DNA of 64,000 bases from Saccharum officinarum (Eukaryota; Streptophyta; Magnoliopsida; Poales; Poaceae). The stretch covers positions 69,145,737 through 69,209,736 of the forward strand of contig CM036170.1 in NCBI GenBank assembly GCA_020631735.1. The letters are read 5' to 3'. Of the stretch, positions 61,204 to 64,000 are shown in pieces. The translations under genes were made by a program, and so were the position numbers. Positions within the stretch are counted from its first letter, which is position 1. Every line of letters begins with the position of its first letter. The notes below the pieces were generated by a model, which searched no databases, was not told the origin of the DNA, and was given only the letters and a program-made list of their open reading frames with translations.

Positions 61204-61423
61204 TTACTGAAAATGATCAGTTCCTCTCTGTGTACAACTGACGTCTCGTCTTGGACAAGCTATGAACAGCAACCGTCACTCAAGCCTCAAAAAAGCAGTG
61301 TTTTGCCTTTATCAGATTATATATACTCCCTCGTACGTATTTTAGAGCTTCATAAAGCAACTCAGCTCAACTCAACTCAAAAAGGGCGACGTTGCCAACA
61401 ACGTAACTCGTCACCCAAACCAC

Positions 61424-62439
61424 TCATACTTGAAACGAGTCCACTATGGCTTTCAGAACCTTCTGCGACGCCGGCCACTGCTTGTCGTTGGCGCTCGCGA
61501 CGAACAGCACCACCGTGTTCCCCTTGGCGGTGGCCTTGGCCAGATTGTGCGAACCCGTCAGCGCCAATGGAGTCTCCAGCACGTAGCTGTAGTACTGCAT
61601 GACAGGAGGAACCGTGATCCGCATCAGCAGCTCGCCGCTTTGTAAATAACCCGAGGAAGATTTCACTACAACAAGCAAGGGGAGGAGCGATCGAGATCAA
61701 TTATTACAGTCTGGCCGTCGACGTTCTCGACGTTGGTGTCGACGAGCTCGTCGGCGTCGAAGGTGTTGCCGGTGACGAAAGGCCCCAGCGAGGCGATCAG
61801 CCTCTCGGGGCTGCCGATGTCCTGGATCGTGGCGTTGGGCTTGTTGGTGAGGCGGATGAGCGGCGACGCCACCACCTGCACCTTGCCCTGCTTCTCGTCC
61901 TCGAACTTCACCTCCACCCACGGCTCGGCGCACTTGGGCTGGCAGTAGTTCCCGGACAGGATGTTGGCGACGCGCGTCTGCTTCCAGGTCGGCGGCAGGA
62001 TGAACTCGTACGGCTCCACATTGCCTGAGATTGGCACGAATGAAATGATGCACTGACTGATGCCACAACAACATGCTTACAGAGAAATTATGGCAAGGAC
62101 GACCGAGACCTCACCGGCGCGGAGCGCGGGGGTGTCCTTGGGGGTGGCGCGGAAGAAGACGAAGCCCGGGTTGGACGGCGCCGGCGGCAGGTACGTGCCG
62201 ACCTCCACCTCGCGCGCTTGGGCCGGCGGCAGCGGCGCCCTCGACAGCACCGCGCTCAGCGCTGTCCCTAGCACCAACTCCCTCCTGTGGCTAGTGACCG
62301 CCACGAGAGGCGCCGGCCGGTGGACGGCGTCGTGGACCGTCGAGGGCGCGCCCTGCGGCGGAGAAGTACAGCGCGGTATGATGGTGGGTACGGGCAGCCG
62401 GAGCGAGGTGAAGAGCGGGAAGAACACGGACGAGGCCAT
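61424..62439 (-). CDS. PPD6: PsbP domain-containing thylakoid lumen protein (PPD6-like)
   Basis: Three exons: 62439-62115, 62024-61708 and 61594-61424. GT/AG borders and phases agree, giving 270 residues. The ATG at 62439 begins MASSVFFPLFTSLRLP, a chloroplast transit peptide. HRRELVLGTALSAVLSRAPL with AQA at 73-75 is a twin-arginine thylakoid signal and cleavage site, so the mature protein is lumenal. The PsbP fold follows: NVEPYEFILPPTWKQTRVAN, the CQPKCAEPWVEVKFEDEK segment with a close Cys pair, PNATIQDIGSPERLIASLGP, and the C-terminal TPLALTGSHNLAKATAKG. The overall match, from memory, is to PPD6 (Arabidopsis about 260 residues); other PsbP-like proteins are less likely. The PsbP family supports photosystem II and other thylakoid complexes; the exact PPD6 role is not certain. 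It is divergent from the DUF3007-like gene, with 233 bp between start codons. Confidence 0.92.
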
Positions 62440-62672
62440 TTTTGGGGGCAAAAAGCCGAGCCGAGCAACGGGTGTTCGCGCGGCAGAAACGCCTTATCCA
62501 CACCACACGACGCGAGCGCCCGCGATATTTTGGAGCTCACAGAACTCAAGCCCAGGCCAGGAGGACGTGCGCCCGCGCGGCTCGGCAGCGTCCTCTCGTC
62601 AGGATAAGATAAAGCTTGCCAGGGGAGTGCCGTGCGGTGCGGCCGAGCGGGAGGGAGTAGCCCGCGTCAAGC
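62440..62672. promoter_or_regulatory. Shared divergent promoter of two plastid-protein genes
   Basis: Only 233 bp separate the two start codons. The interval includes AGGATAAGATAAAG (about 62600-62613) with a GATAAG I-box, a motif common in light-regulated plant promoters, and GGACGTGCGC near 62561, an ACGT core. No clear TATA box for either direction. Both encoded proteins are plastid-targeted, so co-regulation by light is a reasonable inference. Confidence 0.6.
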
Positions 62673-63669
62673 ATGGCTCCGGCAGCGGTTGCCACTCCCG
62701 TGGCTTCAGTCTCCCCTGCGGCAGCTGCGCTCGCCCCTGGCGGCGCCGTCCGCTCCGCCAGGATAGCCTCCCTGCATCCTTGCCTTTCTTCCAGTACGTG
62801 CCACTGCTGCTCTCTAGCTTTCTCACCATCTTATTAAGCTGATTTGATTATTATGCTTCCTGCTCCTCTAAGCCAAAATCGTGCTGCTGCCACCACGGAA
62901 CGGCCTGCTCAGATCGGTGAGGCAGAGGGGGCGCTTGGTGGCACGTAACAGCATCTCGGAGAGCAGCACGGATGACTCCCAATCTCCGAAACAAGAGAAG
63001 GTAATCAATCCACGCCCTGAAACACTCCTGAAACTGAAAACATCCGCGCGCACGCCGCACAACACAAAACACGCCCAAAATTAACCGATCGAGCGGGGCA
63101 CGGTCGCGTTCCGTTGCAGGCGCCGTTCGGGTACACGAGGAAAGACGTGCTGCTGATCGGCCTCGGCGTCACCGCCTTCGGCGTCGGCCTCAAGTACGGG
63201 CTCGAGGTGAGGCGCAGCCATCGCATCCATTTTTACTGCAGAAATCTCGCTCGTTTTCCATCTGCAGTTGGCTTATTCGCCGGGAAACGCTATGCGAGTG
63301 CAGCTCCTGGGAGTCGACCCCTTGCAGGCCGGGAACGTGGTGCAGCTGCTGGTGGTGCTCGGGATGACGGTGGGGTGGATCTCCACCTACATGTTCCGGG
63401 TGGCCAACAAGGACATGACCTACGCGCATCAGCTTAGGGACTACGAGAAGCAAGTCATGGAGGTGCGCGTCGCGGCTTCTGAATTTCTCGCATCTGCTAG
63501 AGAGACATTGATCGCCATGGGCCTGTTGCATTTTGTGTCCTTGCAGAAACGGCTGGAGAGCTTGTCGGAGGCTGAGCTGCAAGCTCTGCTCGAGCAGGTG
63601 GAGGAGGAGAAGCAGCGCCTGCCGCCGGTCCCGGAGGAGCCTAACGCTATTACCTCCAAGAAGAAATGA
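62673..63669 (+). CDS. DUF3007-like plastid membrane protein
   Basis: Five exons: 62673-62793, 62873-63000, 63120-63206, 63268-63462 and 63547-63669. All have GT/AG borders and matching phases; the protein is 217 residues. The Ala/Pro/Ser-rich N-terminus with later Arg residues is a likely chloroplast transit peptide. Two membrane helices are predicted: KDVLLIGLGVTAFGVGLKYG (about 91-110) and NVVQLLVVLGMTVGWISTYM (about 135-154). The conserved phrase GVDPLQAGN precedes the second helix. The C-terminal coiled, acidic stretch DYEKQVMEKRLESLSEAELQ ends SKKK. I recall this pattern as DUF3007, a family of cyanobacterial and plastid proteins; its biochemical role is not known to me. The ATG context (AAGCATGGC) is good. 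It is divergent from the PsbP-domain gene and shares its upstream region. Confidence 0.87.
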
Positions 63670-64000
63670 GGATCGTTCTATTCTATCTGCCAAATGGACA
63701 TCGTTCTTCGACATGTTTATAGCGTAGCTTCAGTAGCTAGCTCCATCGATCTTTTAAGATCTGTATGTACAATACGCCAGCTAGGCCACTAGTGCTGTCA
63801 GACATGAAACTATCCATTTTCTGTCGTCGTTATGAGACAACAGCGTAGCACTAAGAACCAATATCCGTTCAATGATATATCATTTGGGAGGTCTTCAGCA
63901 TTGCCTGTTTGCTCCTCCATTGCTCTTCAAGATTACTCAAACAGGGCAGATAAAAAGCTAACTCAAAACTGTTATATGTCATACACAGAGCACGGATTAC
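63670..64000 (+). other. 3' UTR and downstream flank of the DUF3007-like gene
   Basis: AT-rich sequence after the TGA, probably 3' UTR for the first 200 bases (ATGATATATCATTTG and similar AT-rich stretches near 63870). No further gene begins before the window ends. Confidence 0.5.

Noticed and set aside
62060..62842. 260-codon plus-strand ORF
   Set aside because: Antisense of PsbP-domain exon 1 plus the promoter interval; overlaps the true start of the DUF3007-like gene in another frame.

Overview
This is plant nuclear DNA, almost certainly from a panicoid grass (sorghum, Miscanthus or sugarcane type). The evidence is intron-bearing genes with GC-rich first exons, a plastid-targeted PsbP-domain gene, a UGT87-like glycosyltransferase, Tourist-type MITEs with TTA target duplications, Sirevirus-like Ty1/copia DNA, and very long LTRs that begin TGTAACACC. 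No rRNA, tRNA or CRISPR was seen. Most of the window is nested transposable elements, and most insertion boundaries can be fixed by target-site duplications (TSDs).

Layout. 1-3.2 kb: the 3' end of an unrecognised minus-strand gene plus MITEs. 3217-15082: a complete 11.9-kb LARD-type LTR element (LTRs of 4.2 and 4.1 kb, TSD CGGAT) with no gag or pol but one 302-codon ORF; it splits the minus-strand gene, whose next upstream exon is at 15083-15203. 17025-30554: a solo LTR of the same class (TSD TTTCC) that has itself received a second solo LTR (19286-23339, TSD GCCTA) and a broken PIF/Harbinger transposon (24392-29190). 30.5-32.6 kb: degenerate repeats. 32663-39589: a 5'-deleted Sirevirus-like copia element (TSD GTGGC) inside a GC-rich tandem repeat that resumes at 39595. 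40-45.3 kb: GC-rich fragments, MITEs, tandem duplications and a large trinucleotide tract. 45744-48139: an apparently intact two-exon UGT87-like gene. 48195-58535: an old Ty1/copia element (TSD AGTAC) lying 51 bp upstream of that gene's start codon and containing a third solo LTR (50702-55298, TSD TCTTA). 58.5-61.2 kb: MITEs and the end of another copia LTR. 61424-63669: two divergent plastid-protein genes, a PsbP-domain protein (minus strand) and a DUF3007-like membrane protein (plus strand), whose start codons are 233 bp apart.

How the parts relate. Only three genes look functional: the glycosyltransferase and the divergent plastid pair. The pair probably shares one promoter and serves chloroplast membranes. 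The glycosyltransferase may take promoter sequence from the copia LTR immediately upstream, which lies in the same orientation. The rest records cycles of insertion, LTR-LTR recombination and decay. The two most unusual structures are the LARD ORF, whose N-terminus resembles a double-stranded-RNA-binding fold followed by a coiled coil, and a chain of about eight hairpins in the copia leader (56437-57142) whose stems differ while the loop motif CGTTGG is conserved.
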